From contig NZ_CALNBI010000203.1 of the NCBI RefSeq assembly GCF_937874145.1, forward strand, positions 1 through 6,110: 6,110 nt of DNA, written 5' to 3'. The position numbers and the translations under genes were made by a program. The DNA comes from an uncultured Chitinophaga sp. GTDB taxonomy: Bacteria; Bacteroidota; Bacteroidia; Chitinophagales; Chitinophagaceae. This document shows positions 4,996-6,110 of this stretch, piece after piece (position 1 is the stretch's first letter; each line of letters begins with the position of its first letter). The notes under the pieces were generated by a model. That model was not told the DNA's origin. It was given only the letters and a program-made list of their open reading frames with translations, and did no database searches.

Positions 4996-6110
4996 ATGAG
5001 AAGATTTTTACGCATTCTATTTATACTATTATCCGCCTCCTCCATGGCGCTCGGCCAATCGAGCCGCTGGGACCCGAAGATGACCGCGCCCGCCACGGTT
5101 TGCTTCGACTCGGAACTGGAAATGTATGCTTCCATCCACGTTTTTTTCCGGGATAACAAAGTTGTCGGGAGCGACAACAGTTTTGTAACGCCTGACAATG
5201 TGGTATGGACCATCACCCCGCCCACCGGGCCAGCCTACACTTATAACCGAGCAACGGATCCCAGGCCTGCCAGCATTCTTTGGGTCGACGGCAATGGCCA
5301 GACCATCATGCTTGACATTACCATGGTGGGTACGTACAGGGTTTCAGCAACATTGCATGACCGTGTAAGCGGCACCAACTATGTGCGCACTGTATATAAG
5401 GACATCGTGGTAACCGACTGCTCCCTGGCCGAATGCTTCGGTAACTACAGGCCCCAGACCAACTTCGTGGAAGATTTCGGGGATTTTGTGGCAGGAGGCC
5501 CGCGCCGGCCGGTTACAACCGGAACGATCGAATACGAATACAATGGCAACGCTTATACAAGCGCCAATACCAACAACTGGCCCCTCGAGGATAACGATTA
5601 TACCGTTTACTATCATGCTATCCGTGGCGGACGCCCGGAATGGGGCGATATATATGACCATACCAATGATGGCCGCCTGGGAGGTATGCTGATCGCAAAC
5701 TCCGCCCACGAGAAAAAGACATTCTATAAAAGAGAAGTAAACGACCTCTGCCCCGGTGCGAAATATAACTTCTCCGCCTGGTTCATCAACCTGAACTCCT
5801 TGCAGGTATTAAATAATACCTGCGCCAGCTATAACGACGATTACCGCTATGCGGGAGTAACGTTTATAGTAAGAAATGCCGCCACCGGCATAGCGATTGG
5901 TTCGTTCTATACGGGTGATGTATCCATGGACCTTCGCCGAAATGACCCGGGCACCCACCGGTTGACCGGCTGGCAGCGGTACGGCGGAACCGTTACGTTA
6001 CCGCCGGGTGTTACCGATGTGACCGTAGAGATCCGGAACGAGAACCCGGGTGGTTGTGGTAACGACATCGCGGTGGACGACATCTCCTTTGAATTTTGCG
6101 CTCCGGATAT
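4996..6110 (+). CDS. large secreted, probably surface protein, N-terminal part (cut by the window edge)
   Basis: The frame stays open for 371 codons to the right edge. Residues 1-20 form a signal peptide: MRRFLR, a hydrophobic core (ILFILLSASSMA) and a probable cut after ALG, before Gln21. Residues about 28-142 look like an Ig/PKD-type beta domain opening APATVCFDSELEMYA and ending YKDIVVTDC. Residues about 147-370 resemble the jelly-roll modules of Bacteroidota secreted proteins, with GGMLIANS (229-236), FYKREVNDLCPGAKYNFSAW (243-262), GVTFIVRNAATG (287-298) and the closing GNDIAVDDISFEFC (355-368). Seven Cys lie in the mature part, so disulfides are possible. Such proteins usually end in many repeats and a type IX sorting tail (gliding-motility-associated C-terminal domain), but the C-terminus is not visible. 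Adhesion or glycan binding is inference; no catalytic motif was seen. Confidence 0.88.
   Translation, partial: MRRFLRILFILLSASSMALGQSSRWDPKMTAPATVCFDSELEMYASIHVFFRDNKVVGSDNSFVTPDNVVWTITPPTGPAYTYNRATDPRPASILWVDGNGQTIMLDITMVGTYRVSATLHDRVSGTNYVRTVYKDIVVTDCSLAECFGNYRPQTNFVEDFGDFVAGGPRRPVTTGTIEYEYNGNAYTSANTNNWPLEDNDYTVYYHAIRGGRPEWGDIYDHTNDGRLGGMLIANSAHEKKTFYKREVNDLCPGAKYNFSAWFINLNSLQVLNNTCASYNDDYRYAGVTFIVRNAATGIAIGSFYTGDVSMDLRRNDPGTHRLTGWQRYGGTVTLPPGVTDVTVEIRNENPGGCGNDIAVDDISFEFCAPD

Noticed and set aside
5344..5709. Minus-strand frame of 121 codons inside the secreted-protein gene
   Set aside because: The plus-strand frame is continuous from a signal peptide through recognisable beta domains, so the opposite frame is a shadow.

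Overview
The window looks like a chromosomal segment from a Bacteroidota bacterium, most likely in or near the Chitinophagaceae. Protein-coding parts are GC-rich and spacers are AT-rich. Start codons mostly lack Shine-Dalgarno sequences. Several starts are preceded by matches to the Bacteroidota promoter (-33 TTG or TTTG, -7 TAnnTTTG). The last gene encodes a long secreted protein of the kind this phylum usually exports by type IX secretion. The genus assignment is inference.

Layout. (1) Positions 1-422, minus strand: a small TPR protein whose 3' end overlaps the start of tilS (tRNA-Ile lysidine synthetase), which runs off the left edge. (2) Positions 423-534: a divergent spacer with a good promoter for etfB. 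(3) Positions 535-2298, plus strand: etfB and etfA, the two subunits of electron transfer flavoprotein, closed by three tandem stop codons and a long imperfect hairpin. (4) Positions 2460-3875, plus strand: a bifunctional-nuclease (DUF151) protein with a UVR-like tail, followed 6 bp later by ispE (MEP isoprenoid pathway). (5) Positions 3910-4543, minus strand: rpmI and rplT (ribosomal proteins bL35 and bL20), converging on ispE and ending in a clear intrinsic terminator. (6) Positions 4544-4995: an AT-rich divergent spacer holding a promoter on each strand and a roughly 245-nt leader with a possible short ORF. (7) Position 4996 to the right edge: the 5' 371 codons of a secreted, probably cell-surface protein.

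Most of the window is housekeeping: tRNA modification, flavin electron transfer, isoprenoid synthesis and the ribosome. No mobile element, CRISPR array, tRNA, rRNA or phage gene was seen, and nothing amounts to a clearly new system. The points most worth a second look are the structured leader of the secreted gene, the absence of infC beside rpmI-rplT, a LacI-type palindrome before the DUF151 gene, the long hairpin after etfA, and an abrupt strand-composition shift in the 3' part of ispE.
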